Source of the DNA: Parvibaculum lavamentivorans DS-1
GTDB taxonomy: Bacteria; Pseudomonadota; Alphaproteobacteria; Parvibaculales; Parvibaculaceae
Assembly: GCF_000017565.1 (NCBI RefSeq)
Contig: NC_009719.1
Location: forward strand, 1,612,001-1,676,000
Length of the DNA: 64,000 nucleotides
Direction of reading: 5' to 3'
Shown: positions 49,333-58,397 of the stretch, piece after piece
Layout: every line of letters begins with the position of its first letter
How positions within the stretch are numbered: position 1 is the first letter of the stretch
Notes under the pieces: model-generated
What the model saw: the letters and a program-made list of their open reading frames with translations, nothing else
Database searches by the model: none
Told to the model about the DNA's origin: nothing
Translations under genes and position numbers: made by a program

Positions 49333-49496
49333 TTCTTCTCTTCGTCCGGCTTGTCGTCTTCATCGTCGAACAGGATGCGCTGCGCCGCGCCTTCAAGATC
49401 GTCATACTGGCCGCTCCTGAGCGACCAGAGAAAACCGGCGAGACCGAAAAGTCCGAGAATAAGCGCGGCAGGCACGAGGAAGACGAGGATATTCAC
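49329..49496 (-). CDS. ccoS: cbb3 oxidase assembly protein CcoS
   Basis: A 55-residue single-span protein needed to insert haem b and copper into cbb3 oxidase. Translated from a GTG at 49494-49496, it reads MNILVFLVPAALILGLFGL, then FLWSLRSGQYDDLEGAA and FDDEDDKPDEEKN. The W-SLRSGQYDDLEG segment is diagnostic of CcoS. The GTG overlaps the ccoI stop (GTGA). It is short and easily missed by automatic callers. Confidence 0.92.
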   Translation of the reverse strand: MNILVFLVPAALILGLFGLAGFLWSLRSGQYDDLEGAAQRILFDDEDDKPDEEKN

Positions 49497-51709
49497 CTGG
49501 CTTCCTTTCTTCCGCCGAAATTCAGCCGCAGCGAGTTGAGCGTCACGGTGATCGAGGAACTCGACATCGCAACAGCCGCCACAAGCGGCGTCACAAACCC
49601 TGCCACCGCCAGCGGCACCGCCACGGCGTTATAGGCAAGCGCCAGCCCGAAATTCTCGAAGACAAGCCGCCGCGCCTGCCGCGCGACATCGACCGCCTCG
49701 ATGACGGGCGACAGCCGTGCGCCCTGGAAGATGAAATCCGCCGCCGTCTGGCTCACATCGGCGGCGTCCGACGGCGAGATCGAGACATGCGCGGCGCGGA
49801 GCGCGGGCGCATCGTTCAACCCATCGCCGATCATCGCGACTTTCCGGCCGAGCGCCGCCAGTTCTTCCAGCCGCGCGATCTTCGCATCCGGCCGCGCGGC
49901 GGCGCGCCACTCCTTTATCCCCAGTTCGTCCGCGAGCTTGCGCACCGCCGGCTCGCGGTCGCCGGAAAGAAGTTCGATGGCAAAGCCGCGTGCTCTCAGC
50001 GCGGCAACGGCTTCCTTCGCATCGGGCCTTGGCGTGTCTTCGAAGCGAAAGCAAACCGCCGGTTTGGCGCCGCACCGGAGCCAGAGTTCGGAGCCCGCGT
50101 GATCGGGCCCGTTTCCGGAAACTTCGACAAAGCCTGCATTTCCGAGCCGGATCGTCTCGCCGCCAAGCTTCGCCTCAAGGCCCATGCCGGGTTCCTCGCG
50201 AATGTCGTCGAGCAGCGGCAATGGCAGCGTCCGCCCGCAGCCCGCCAGAGCGACGGAAAGCGGATGGCGGCTCTTGCCGGCCAGCGCCATGGCGAGCGCG
50301 AGATCGGCGGCGGGGATTTCTTTGGCGTTCATCAGGCGCGGGCGGCCGAGCGTCAACGTACCGGTCTTGTCGAAGACAATGGTGTCCGCCTGTGCAAGCC
50401 GTTCCAGTCCGTCTGCTGCCTTCACGAGAACGCCTTGGCGCGTCAGCCGTCCTGTCGCCACGACCTGAACCACGGGCACGGCAAGGCCGAGCGCGCAGGG
50501 GCATGTGACGATGAGGACCGCAATCGCATGTGTCAGCGCCGTTTCCCAATGCGCGCCGAGGGCGAACCAGAGCGCGAGCGTGCCAAAGGCCATGATATGC
50601 ACAGCCGGAGAATAAAGGCGTGCCGCGCGGTCGGCGATGCGGACATAGCGTGCGCGGCCCTGTTCGGCGCTTTCCATCAGCCGCACGATTTCGGCGAGCA
50701 GGCTGTCATCGTCGCGCTTCGTCACGCGGATGACCAGGGGTGCGCCGAGATTAAGCGTTCCGGCGAAGACGGTAGAGCCCGGCTTCACAGCTTCCGGCAC
50801 GCTCTCGCCGGTCACGAGGCTGGTGTCGACATCGCCGATGCCGCTCATCACCTCGCCATCGGCGGGAATGCGCCCGCCCGAAGCCACGATGACGCGCATC
50901 GCCGGCTCGAGATTTTCGATGGCGACGGAACGCTGCGAACCGTCGGGCGCGATCAGCGTTGCCGCAATAGCGCGCAGTCCCAGCAGGTTCTGCGCCGCGG
51001 AGCAGGCTTTCGCGCGCGCCTGTACGTCGAGATAGCGGCCGATCAGCAGGAAAAAAAGCAGCGTCACGCTGGCATCGAAATACACATGACGCGCATTCAC
51101 GATGGTCTGGACGAGGCTCATCGTCGTGGCGAGGATAACCGCGAGCGCGATCGGTACATCCATATTCATCGCGCGCCCGCGCAGCGCCCGCAGTGCCGAG
51201 CGGAAGAAGGGCTGGCCGGCATAGGCAATGGCGGGAAGCGCGATCAGCGCGGAAACCCAATGGAAAAATGCGCGCGTCGTCTCGTCCATATCGGTCACGA
51301 GGCCTGACCAGACGGCAACCGAGACGAGCATCACATTCGCGGCGGCAAACCCGGCAACGCCGAGGGCGCGCAGGAGCGAGCGGCCTTCGCCCTCATCCAT
51401 CGCGCTGGTGAGTTTCTGGTCGAATGGAACGGCATTGAAGCCGATTTCGCCAAGCTTTCCGGTGATGGCGCTGGCTTTCAGCAGGGCCGGGTCCCATCTG
51501 ACCGTCACCCGCTTGGTCGACAGGTTGGCGCGGGCATATTCGACGCCGGGCAATTCCGTCAGCCCGCGCTCCACCTTGCGCAGGCATCCCGCGCAATGCA
51601 TGCCGGCAACGACGAGGTCGAGGCGGTCGCGGCCCTCCGGCGTTTTCCGCACGAAGAGGGCGGGGTCCGCCCTCGGCGCTTCCATTGCCCTTGTTGCCGT
51701 GTCGCTCAT
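49493..51709 (-). CDS. ccoI: copper-transporting P-type ATPase for cbb3 oxidase (CcoI/FixI)
   Basis: Delivers copper across the inner membrane for the CuB site. The 738-residue protein has an N-terminal HMA domain with GMHCAGC (Cys39, Cys42), paired transmembrane helices, the TGES phosphatase loop, the membrane CPC motif in TCPCALGLAVP, phosphorylated Asp in DKTGTLT, and the hinge GDGLNDAPAL. Order and length fit FixI. It lies between ccoH (8-base gap) and ccoS (overlap), completing the ccoGHIS assembly operon. Confidence 0.95.
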   Translation of the reverse strand: MSDTATRAMEAPRADPALFVRKTPEGRDRLDLVVAGMHCAGCLRKVERGLTELPGVEYARANLSTKRVTVRWDPALLKASAITGKLGEIGFNAVPFDQKLTSAMDEGEGRSLLRALGVAGFAAANVMLVSVAVWSGLVTDMDETTRAFFHWVSALIALPAIAYAGQPFFRSALRALRGRAMNMDVPIALAVILATTMSLVQTIVNARHVYFDASVTLLFFLLIGRYLDVQARAKACSAAQNLLGLRAIAATLIAPDGSQRSVAIENLEPAMRVIVASGGRIPADGEVMSGIGDVDTSLVTGESVPEAVKPGSTVFAGTLNLGAPLVIRVTKRDDDSLLAEIVRLMESAEQGRARYVRIADRAARLYSPAVHIMAFGTLALWFALGAHWETALTHAIAVLIVTCPCALGLAVPVVQVVATGRLTRQGVLVKAADGLERLAQADTIVFDKTGTLTLGRPRLMNAKEIPAADLALAMALAGKSRHPLSVALAGCGRTLPLPLLDDIREEPGMGLEAKLGGETIRLGNAGFVEVSGNGPDHAGSELWLRCGAKPAVCFRFEDTPRPDAKEAVAALRARGFAIELLSGDREPAVRKLADELGIKEWRAAARPDAKIARLEELAALGRKVAMIGDGLNDAPALRAAHVSISPSDAADVSQTAADFIFQGARLSPVIEAVDVARQARRLVFENFGLALAYNAVAVPLAVAGFVTPLVAAVAMSSSSITVTLNSLRLNFGGRKEAR

Positions 51710-51717
51710 GCTTGCCC

Positions 51718-52233
51718 TCAGCCGCGCACGAAAACGCGCTGTTCCTCGGTAAAGGTTTCGCCCTGCGGGCCCGTTCCGGAAATGCGGACAAGCCAGTTGC
51801 CGGAGTGGGCGAGGGCGAATACCGCCGTATAGATGCCCGGCGCCGTTTCCGTAAGGCTCATGCGCCGGTCCTCGCCGGCCGCCACCGGCCGCCAGAAAGT
51901 GCCGTGAACGGCAAGGCCCTCAAGCGGCGCCCCGGCCGCGTCGGTAAAGGTCACGGTAAGCGCGGTATCGCCGTTGCTCGCCGGTGCAACGTCGATTGCG
52001 GCCTTCCAGCCAAGTTTCTCCTGCGCTTCCATCCGGGCGAGGAGATGATTATAGGCCCGGCCCTTCTGATAGGCGCCTTCCACTTCCACGCCATCGAAAG
52101 TCGAAAGCGCCTGGAAGACCATCAACCCGTTCATGCCGAAGACCACGATAAAGAATCCGGCGAAGAGCATCAGAGTTCGCCGTCCGGTCAGCTTCGGGCC
52201 CCTGGGCCGGTAGTCGCTGTCATGGATCGTCAT
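51718..52233 (-). CDS. ccoH: cbb3 oxidase assembly protein CcoH (FixH)
   Basis: A 171-residue single-span membrane protein that supports cbb3 assembly. One transmembrane segment near residues 20-42 (TLMLFAGFFIVVFGMNGLMVF) is followed by an extracytoplasmic beta-rich FixH domain (NGDTALTVTFTDAAGAPLEG, AHSGNWLVRISG). The NGLMVF-QALSTFDGVEVEGAY-K-GRAYN arrangement is typical. The start overlaps the ccoG stop by 4 bases. Confidence 0.93.
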   Translation of the reverse strand: MTIHDSDYRPRGPKLTGRRTLMLFAGFFIVVFGMNGLMVFQALSTFDGVEVEGAYQKGRAYNHLLARMEAQEKLGWKAAIDVAPASNGDTALTVTFTDAAGAPLEGLAVHGTFWRPVAAGEDRRMSLTETAPGIYTAVFALAHSGNWLVRISGTGPQGETFTEEQRVFVRG

Positions 52234-53771
52234 TTCGAAGGCCCCCGGAATGTCGTCGCCCTGGCGACGGTCTTGCCGTTCTCAAGATCGGTGACGATGA
52301 AGTTCATTTCTGCTTCTCCGTTCAGCTTGCTGGCGCGATCGCCGGGCAGGCTGACGAAAAAGCGCGCCGTGCCGAGCTTGTCCGGGCCGACGACCAGCAG
52401 CGGGCCGTTGTCGCCGGTCAGGGCCGGCCGCGTCAGAACGGCGCCCTCGACGCCTTCGACCGAAATGCCGAATGTCCGCTCGCTGTGTTCCTTGTTGACG
52501 ATCTTCACTTCATAGCCGTTGCGGATGCTGCCATCGGACAAGGTGACGAAAAGCGGATTGCGGTCGCGCAACACGCTCAGTTCGAGTGTCGAACGGTTGA
52601 CGAGCGCCACCAGCATGATAGCCGCGACGAGGCCGAGGATAAGTGTGTAGAGGATGGTTCGCGGCCGCACGATGTTGAGGCGCGGGGTTTCTCCGGCGCT
52701 GCGCCGCTGCTGGTTGCGGAGCGTGTCATAGGCGATGAGGCCGCGGGGGCGTTCCACCTTGTCCATGATCTCGTCGCAGGCGTCGATGCAAAGCGCGCAC
52801 TGAATGCATTCGAGCTGCATGCCGTCGCGGATGTCGATGCCCATCGGGCAGGCGGCTACGCATTGTCCGCAATCGATGCAGTCGCCCCGGCCTTCCCAGC
52901 TCGTGCCTTTCTTGTGGGGTCCGCGTTTCTCGCCCCGATCTTCCTTGTAGCTGACGAGAAGGGATTCTTCGTCGAACATGGCGCCCTGGATGCGCGGCCA
53001 GGGGCACATGTAGATGCAGACTTGTTCCCGGGCGAGGCCGCCCAGCGTATAGGTCGTCAGCGCAAAAAGCCCGATGAAGAGATAGGCGATGGCAGGTGCA
53101 TCGAAGGTCGTCAGGTCGCCTGCGAGCGTCGGTGCATCGGCGAAATAGAAGACCCAGGCGCCGCCGGTCGCCAGCGAAATGAGGATCCAGGACAAATGCT
53201 TGCCCGTCTTGCGGGCGAGCTTTGCCGCCGTCCATGGCGATTTGTCGAGGCGGATGCGCGCCGCGCGTTCGCCCTCGAAGAAGCGTTCGACATGGAGAAA
53301 GAGGTCGGTCCAGACCGTTTGCGGGCAGGCATAGCCGCACCAGACGCGGCCTGCCACGCTCGTTACCAGGAACAGGCCGAGTGCGGCGAGGATGAGAAGC
53401 CCGGTGACGTAGTAGAATTCCTGCGGCCAGATTTCGAGAAAGAAGAAGTAGAAGCGCCGGGCGGGGAAATCGAGAAGCACCGCCTGGTCGGGCAGGCCCG
53501 GTCCCCGGTCCCAGCGCAGCCAGGGCGTCACGTAATAGATTGTGAGGGTCACCGCCATCACGAGCCATTTCAGCTTGCGGAAAGTGCCGTGGACGAGTTT
53601 CGGATAGACCTTGACCCGGCTTTCATAAAGCGGGCGGTTCTTCTCGGAATTCACCGCCGTGTAGCGTTCGCCTTCGTCTCCATGCGGGTTGCCGGCGCCG
53701 GACGCAGCAGGCCCCGCCTGCCCCGTGGCTTGCCGGGCAAGGAGTTCGAGGCCTGTCGCGGTATCCGTCAT
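52230..53771 (-). CDS. ccoG: cbb3 oxidase accessory ferredoxin-like protein CcoG (FixG/RdxA)
   Basis: A 513-residue membrane iron-sulfur protein, proposed to reduce copper for cbb3 assembly. It has five or so transmembrane helices, the VWCGYACPQTVWTDLF motif after the first helices, and two ferredoxin clusters CIDCGQCVAACPMGIDI and CIQCALCIDACDEI. The C-terminal periplasmic Ig-like domain follows residue 370. It is 36 bases downstream of ccoP and overlaps ccoH. Confidence 0.95.
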   Translation of the reverse strand: MTDTATGLELLARQATGQAGPAASGAGNPHGDEGERYTAVNSEKNRPLYESRVKVYPKLVHGTFRKLKWLVMAVTLTIYYVTPWLRWDRGPGLPDQAVLLDFPARRFYFFFLEIWPQEFYYVTGLLILAALGLFLVTSVAGRVWCGYACPQTVWTDLFLHVERFFEGERAARIRLDKSPWTAAKLARKTGKHLSWILISLATGGAWVFYFADAPTLAGDLTTFDAPAIAYLFIGLFALTTYTLGGLAREQVCIYMCPWPRIQGAMFDEESLLVSYKEDRGEKRGPHKKGTSWEGRGDCIDCGQCVAACPMGIDIRDGMQLECIQCALCIDACDEIMDKVERPRGLIAYDTLRNQQRRSAGETPRLNIVRPRTILYTLILGLVAAIMLVALVNRSTLELSVLRDRNPLFVTLSDGSIRNGYEVKIVNKEHSERTFGISVEGVEGAVLTRPALTGDNGPLLVVGPDKLGTARFFVSLPGDRASKLNGEAEMNFIVTDLENGKTVARATTFRGPSK

Positions 53772-53807
53772 CTGCTTACTCGAAAAACACGCCCGGCCGG
53801 GGCAACG

Positions 53808-54698
53808 TTACTCGCCGCCGCCGAGGGAATGCACATAGAGCGTCAACGCATTGATAGTGCCTTCTCCAAGACGTCCGCCCCAAGCAGGCATGGCGCCGCT
53901 GCGTCCGTTTGACACGCTCTGCAGGATGCTCGTGCGGTCGCCGCCATAGAGCCAGATGTGATCGCTGAGATCGGGGGCGCCGAGTTCACGGTTGCCTTTG
54001 CCGCCTTCTCCGTGACACGCCACGCATTGGCTCGCAAAGGTTTCCGCGCCTCGTGCCGCGGCTTCCATGTTCTCGGACCGGTTCGAGAGCGAAAGCACAT
54101 ATTCGGTAACGTCGGCGATTTCAGCCCGGGTAAGAATGCCGTCGCGTCCATAGGCCATCATGATGTTCTGGCGTGTGTCCTCGTCCGCGTCCCAGCGAAT
54201 GCCGTGCATCAGGGTCGCGCGGATGTCGTCCAGCGTGCCGCCCCAGATCCAGTCGTCATCGTTCAGGTTCGGGAAGCCATTGCCGCCTTGCGCGCCGGAG
54301 CCATGGCAGGGCGCGCAATTGTCGCCGAAGGCAGCCTTGCCGGCACCGAGCGCCACTTCCATCAGGGCCGGGTCGGCGGCCACGTCGCGAAGCGGCATGG
54401 CCGCGATCCGCTGCATCGTTTCGGCCCGCCCGTCTGCGATGGCGGCGAGTTCATTGTTGACGACTTCCCGCTGCTCATAGCCGATCACGCCTTTGGTATA
54501 GGTCCAGACGCCGCCCGAGAGGTAGGGCCATGTCGGCATGACGATCCAGTAGGCGAAGGACCAGACGATGCAGGCGTAGAAGGTATAGAGCCACCACTTG
54601 GGCATGGGGTTGTCGAGTTCGCGGATACCGTCCCATTCGTGCCCGGTGGTTTCGACGCCGGTGATATCGTCTTTCTCTCTCTGCTTGTGGTCGCTCAT
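53808..54698 (-). CDS. ccoP: cbb3 oxidase di-haem subunit III (CcoP)
   Basis: Membrane-anchored c-type cytochrome that passes electrons to CcoO. The 296-residue protein has an N-terminal domain and a transmembrane helix (about residues 38-55), PKWWLYTFYACIVW being typical. Two haem c motifs are present, CAPCHGSGAQGG and CVACHGEGGKG, each with a later Met ligand. It overlaps ccoQ by 4 bases. Part of the ccoNOQP structural operon. Confidence 0.96.
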   Translation of the reverse strand: MSDHKQREKDDITGVETTGHEWDGIRELDNPMPKWWLYTFYACIVWSFAYWIVMPTWPYLSGGVWTYTKGVIGYEQREVVNNELAAIADGRAETMQRIAAMPLRDVAADPALMEVALGAGKAAFGDNCAPCHGSGAQGGNGFPNLNDDDWIWGGTLDDIRATLMHGIRWDADEDTRQNIMMAYGRDGILTRAEIADVTEYVLSLSNRSENMEAAARGAETFASQCVACHGEGGKGNRELGAPDLSDHIWLYGGDRTSILQSVSNGRSGAMPAWGGRLGEGTINALTLYVHSLGGGE

Positions 54699-54919
54699 CG
54701 TCCGGTCTCCGTGCTGTCGGTATCGCCGTTTTCAGCTTTTTTTGAATCTGCGGGCTTGTCGTCGTCCTGCAGGGGCAGATGCGCCAGCCGGTCGAATTTT
54801 TTCTTGTTCTTCGGCCACAGTGCATAAGCGACGATGCCGGCAAACAGCACGACCATGAAGACAAGGCCGCCGGCGCTTGCCCATGTTCTCACCAGTTCAT
54901 AAGTGGATTGGCTTTCCAT
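54695..54919 (-). CDS. ccoQ: cbb3 oxidase small subunit CcoQ
   Basis: A 74-residue single-span protein that stabilises the cbb3 core. The transmembrane stretch ASAGGLVFMVVLFAGIVAYA is followed by the CcoQ signature LWPKNKKKFDRLAHLPLQDDD and a charged tail. It sits between ccoO (9-base gap) and ccoP (4-base overlap), as expected. Confidence 0.93.
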   Translation of the reverse strand: MESQSTYELVRTWASAGGLVFMVVLFAGIVAYALWPKNKKKFDRLAHLPLQDDDKPADSKKAENGDTDSTETGR

Positions 54920-54928
54920 GGAGCGCCC

Positions 54929-55660
54929 CTATTGCTTGAAGTCGGCGTTCTCGTAGGCATTGAAGTCCACGAGGGTGCCAAGCATCTGGAGATAGGCGAC
55001 AAGGGCATCCAGTTCGGAAATCATTGCCGGGTTGCCGTCGAAATCGCGTGCAACGGCCTTCGGATAGCGCTGCATCAGCCCGTCGATGTCGGCGTCGGGC
55101 GTTGCCTGTGCCTGAAGATCGGCGCGGGCATTGGCTATTTCTTCTTCGCCATAGGGTACCCCCGCCATCGCAAGCGACTGCAGCGCCTTGTCGATGTTGC
55201 GATAGTCCAGTGCCTTCCTGGCGAGGAAGGGATAGCCGGGCATAACCGATTCAGGTACGACTGAGCGCGGCGCTTCCATATGGAGCCGGTGCCATTCGTC
55301 GGAATACTTGCCGCCGACGCGGGCAAGGTCGGGTCCCGTTCTCTTCGAGCCCCACTGGAAGGGGTGATCGTATTTGCTTTCGGCGGCCAGCGAGTAATGG
55401 CCATAGCGTTCCACTTCCGAGCGGAGCGAACGGATCATCTGGCTATGGCAGTTGTAGCAGCCTTCGCGCAGATAGATGTTGCGCCCCGCCAGTTCGAGCG
55501 GGCTATAGGGACGAACGCCCTTTACGTCCTCAATCGTGCTCTTGATGAGAAAGGTCGGCACGATTTCCACAAGGCCGCCGATGGCGACGACGATCAGCGT
55601 CAGCACCAGAAGCAGAATGGAGTTCTTTTCGACGGTCGCGTGAGAAAACTTTTTTGACAT
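54929..55660 (-). CDS. ccoO: cbb3 oxidase mono-haem subunit II (CcoO)
   Basis: A 243-residue membrane-anchored cytochrome c. The N-terminal helix (residues 12-34) precedes [13 protein letters not shown] with the CxxCH haem site near residue 70, followed by [16 protein letters not shown] and the Met ligand in SVMPGYPFL. It transfers electrons from CcoP to CcoN. Twelve bases separate it from ccoN. Confidence 0.96.
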   Translation of the reverse strand: MSKKFSHATVEKNSILLLVLTLIVVAIGGLVEIVPTFLIKSTIEDVKGVRPYSPLELAGRNIYLREGCYNCHSQMIRSLRSEVERYGHYSLAAESKYDHPFQWGSKRTGPDLARVGGKYSDEWHRLHMEAPRSVVPESVMPGYPFLARKALDYRNIDKALQSLAMAGVPYGEEEIANARADLQAQATPDADIDGLMQRYPKAVARDFDGNPAMISELDALVAYLQMLGTLVDFNAYENADFKQ

Positions 55661-55672
55661 GATCTGGATTCC

Positions 55673-57364
55673 TCACTCGGCCGGTTGAAGCGTTGCGCCG
55701 GCGGGCGCCGTTGGCGCGGTCGCGGACAAGGGTTCGCTCTCGCGGACATGCCCGAGGATGGTCCGCCAGCAGTTGTAGACCATGATCAGCGCGCCAATGA
55801 GGAAGAGCACGCCGCCAAGGGCCCGGATGACATAGAAGGGATGCATGGCGGCAACCGTTTCCGCGAAGGAGTATTCGAGGAAGCCCTGCGCGTCATAGGC
55901 GCGCCACATCAGGCCCTGCAGGATGCCGGAGACCCACATCGCGGTGATGTAGAGAACGATGCCGATGGTGGCGATCCAGAAGTGCCAGCTCACAAGGGCG
56001 AGCGAATAGAGCCGCTCGCGCTTCCAGAGCCACGGCACCAGGCAGTAGACGGCGCCGAAGGAGACGAAGCCAACCCAGCCGAGCGCGCCGGAATGCACAT
56101 GACCGATGGTCCAGTCCGTGTAGTGCGAAAGCGAATTCACCGCCTTCACCGACATGACCGGGCCTTCGAAGGTCGACATGCCGTAGAAAGCGACCGAGAC
56201 GACGAGCATGCGGATCACGGGGTCGGTGCGGAGCTTGTCCCAGGCGCCGGACAGCGTCATCAGGCCATTGATCATGCCGCCCCATGAGGGCATCCACAGC
56301 ATGATGGAGAAGGTCATGCCGAGGGTCTGTGCCCAGTCGGGCAGCGCCGTGAAGTGAAGATGGTGGGGGCCTGCCCAGATATAGAGGAAGATCAGCGACC
56401 AGAAATGGATGATCGACAGCCGGTAGGAATAGACGGGGCGTTCGGCGCGCTTCGGGATGAAGTAGTACATCATGCCGAGGAAGCCCGCGGTCAGGAAGAA
56501 GCCGACCGCGTTATGCCCATACCACCACTGGATCAGTGCATCCTGCACGCCGGGGAAGAGCGCATAGCTTTTCGACGAAGTGAGGCTTTCGGGAATCGCC
56601 AGATTATTGCCGATATGCAGCATGGCGATCGTCACGATGAAAGCGAGATAGAACCAGTTCGCCACGTAGATGTGCGGTTCCTTGCGCTTCGCGAGCGTTG
56701 CCAGGAAGACCAACAGGTAGGTGACCCAGACGATGGTGAGCCAGATGTCGGCATACCATTCCGGTTCGGCATATTCCTTCGACTGGGTAACGCCCATCAG
56801 GTAGCCGGTCGCCGCCACGACGATGAAGAGCTGGTAGCCCCAGAAGACGAACCACGGCGCGACGTCGCCGGCAAGGCGGGCTCGGGAGGTGCGCTGCACG
56901 ACATAGAACGATGTCGCGATCAACGCGTTGCCGCCAAAAGCGAAGATCACGGCCGAGGTGTGCAGCGGGCGCAGCCGGCCGAAGTTCAGAAATTCAGTGT
57001 CGAAGTTCAGCACCGGGAAGGCGAGCTGGAAGGCGATCACCACGCCGACGAGGAAGCCCGCCACGCCCCAAAACAGGGTGGCAATGGCGCCGGCCTTGAC
57101 GACGCCGTCATTGTAGCCGGCGCTTTCGTCGATTGCCGCCGGGCCGCGCGCTTCGGCCGAGAAGTGGCGCTGCCAGAGGGCCATGGCGCCTGCCAGGAAA
57201 GAGAAGGCAAAGAGCCAGGCATGGGCGGCAATCGGCGCGTCCTGTGCTTTGCCTGCAACTACGATTGAAAGAAGTGCTCCTGCGACGAGCGCCCCCGCGA
57301 CCAGCCAGGCCGCAGTCGTCATCGTCCCCGGAAGCTTTACTCCCGGCGCCCCTGAAACCGCCAT
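55673..57364 (-). CDS. ccoN: cbb3 cytochrome c oxidase catalytic subunit I (CcoN)
   Basis: High-affinity oxygen-reducing, proton-pumping subunit. The 563-residue protein keeps all haem and copper ligands: [10 protein letters not shown] (low-spin haem b), [18 protein letters not shown] and [14 protein letters not shown] (CuB), and [11 protein letters not shown] (haem b3/b). The first 90 residues add two helices before the core, as in other alphaproteobacterial FixN/CcoN. AAGGACAG precedes the ATG. First gene of ccoNOQP; by eye I found no FNR/FixK box upstream. Confidence 0.97.
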   Translation of the reverse strand: MAVSGAPGVKLPGTMTTAAWLVAGALVAGALLSIVVAGKAQDAPIAAHAWLFAFSFLAGAMALWQRHFSAEARGPAAIDESAGYNDGVVKAGAIATLFWGVAGFLVGVVIAFQLAFPVLNFDTEFLNFGRLRPLHTSAVIFAFGGNALIATSFYVVQRTSRARLAGDVAPWFVFWGYQLFIVVAATGYLMGVTQSKEYAEPEWYADIWLTIVWVTYLLVFLATLAKRKEPHIYVANWFYLAFIVTIAMLHIGNNLAIPESLTSSKSYALFPGVQDALIQWWYGHNAVGFFLTAGFLGMMYYFIPKRAERPVYSYRLSIIHFWSLIFLYIWAGPHHLHFTALPDWAQTLGMTFSIMLWMPSWGGMINGLMTLSGAWDKLRTDPVIRMLVVSVAFYGMSTFEGPVMSVKAVNSLSHYTDWTIGHVHSGALGWVGFVSFGAVYCLVPWLWKRERLYSLALVSWHFWIATIGIVLYITAMWVSGILQGLMWRAYDAQGFLEYSFAETVAAMHPFYVIRALGGVLFLIGALIMVYNCWRTILGHVRESEPLSATAPTAPAGATLQPAE

Positions 57365-57793
57365 ATCACGCTGTCCTTCATATGCGTTGCCTCACGCCGG
57401 GCGGCGGAGACGCGGTGCGCATGCGCAGTTACGCCGCATAGCCCCAATTCCACCCAGCAGAAAAACCATAGCAGTTAAGTGGCTTTTTCGGGGATGTGCG
57501 CTGGCGCCGCTGCATCACCATGTCGCACGGAAATACCGTTCCGCAGGCGCAAGGGCGGCGAAACACGCGAAGGGAATTAACCATGATGGCAGCGCGCCCG
57601 TCCCGCCGCTCAGCGTCAATTACGCGGATTGCGGAGTTGAGGTCCGGAGCCATGCGTATACGTATGAGCGCAAATTGCAGGTATTGCAGGCTTTTTCGGC
57701 GGGAGGGCGCCGCAAATATGGCTGTGCCAACGCAGGGCAGCATGTTAGATAGGCCCCTCATGCGCCTCAGTACGGTGCTAGGGGAATTGTGCT
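57365..57793. other. 429-base region without a supported gene
   Basis: Divergent spacer between ccoN and the hypothetical gene at 57794. Several overlapping frames exist on both strands, but all are Arg/Cys/Ser-rich and lack family features. It must hold the ccoN promoter. No TTGAT-N4-ATCAA box seen. Confidence 0.6.
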
Positions 57794-58231
57794 TTGATCG
57801 GGTTTTCTGCGAGGAAAAAGGCTGCCGGGAGTCTGCTTCAGCTTGAAGTGGCGCCGCGTCCTGCCATCGCGACGATTGCCTTTCTGGCTTTCCTTGGCGT
57901 CATTGCGGTCACGGGCATGGCCCGTGCCTCGATGCTGACGGACGAGTATGTGCGGGACTCCCTGCTGGAGCGGTCTGCCTCGCAGACGCAGCTTCGTCTC
58001 TCCGACGAAGACGTGTTGCGAAACCAGGACCTGGTGCGGAAAGAGAAGTCCATGCGCGGCAACGGTTCGGGCGTCGTCCCGTTCGCCGTGCGTGATACCG
58101 GGCGGGTTCTCCGGCCTGCCGGGTTTGCTCTTGAACCGGCCAGTGCCGAAATGCCGCCGCTCCCGGCCGGGCATTTTCCGCGGGCACCGCCCATGCCGGT
58201 GCAGGGGATGGCCGGACAAACGAACGTCTGA
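57794..58231 (+). CDS. hypothetical protein with one membrane segment
   Basis: A 145-residue frame beginning at TTG 57794, with AGGGGAA 7 bases upstream. One hydrophobic segment lies at about residues 22-45 (PAIATIAFLAFLGVIAVTG), followed by an exported-looking hydrophilic part and a Pro-rich tail (RAPPMPVQG). No family recognised. The good ribosome-binding site and the signal-like helix support it; the rare start codon and low conservation cues argue for caution. It could be the first gene of the transcript leading to the HAE3 transporter. Confidence 0.5.
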   Translation: MIGFSARKKAAGSLLQLEVAPRPAIATIAFLAFLGVIAVTGMARASMLTDEYVRDSLLERSASQTQLRLSDEDVLRNQDLVRKEKSMRGNGSGVVPFAVRDTGRVLRPAGFALEPASAEMPPLPAGHFPRAPPMPVQGMAGQTNV

Positions 58232-58246
58232 CGGCTCCTGTGGCAA

Positions 58247-58380
58247 GCCGCTCCCCGAAAGGGCGGCACCTGATATAAGTCGCCCGGGCTCCAAAGAAGC
58301 CGGCGAAAATCCAAGAAGAGCATAACGCTCCGCAACATCCTGAGAACTCCGACGCGGTCCCCGCAAAAAGACCGTGCGTC
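58247..58380 (+). promoter_or_regulatory. structured leader upstream of HAE3 transporter
   Basis: Four successive small hairpins: GCCG...CCC-GAAA-GGG-CGGC (58247-58267, GNRA tetraloop), GGCT/AGCC (58287-58301), GAGC/GCTC (58318-58330), and GACGCGGTC / GACC..GCGTC (58351-58380), the last ending 5 bases before the ribosome-binding site. No known riboswitch core is recognised. Confidence 0.35.
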
Positions 58381-58397
58381 CCAAAGGGGAGGTTACT

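Noticed and set aside
57365-57800. FNR/FixK box expected upstream of ccoN
   Set aside because: No TTGAT-N4-ATCAA or close variant seen by eye; control may be by another regulator or a degenerate site.
57429-57846. Overlapping frames on both strands upstream of ccoN (57429-57761 minus, 57496-57846 plus)
   Set aside because: Arg/Cys-rich, mutually overlapping, no domain; the plus frame has an AAGGG before an inner ATG but nothing else supports it.
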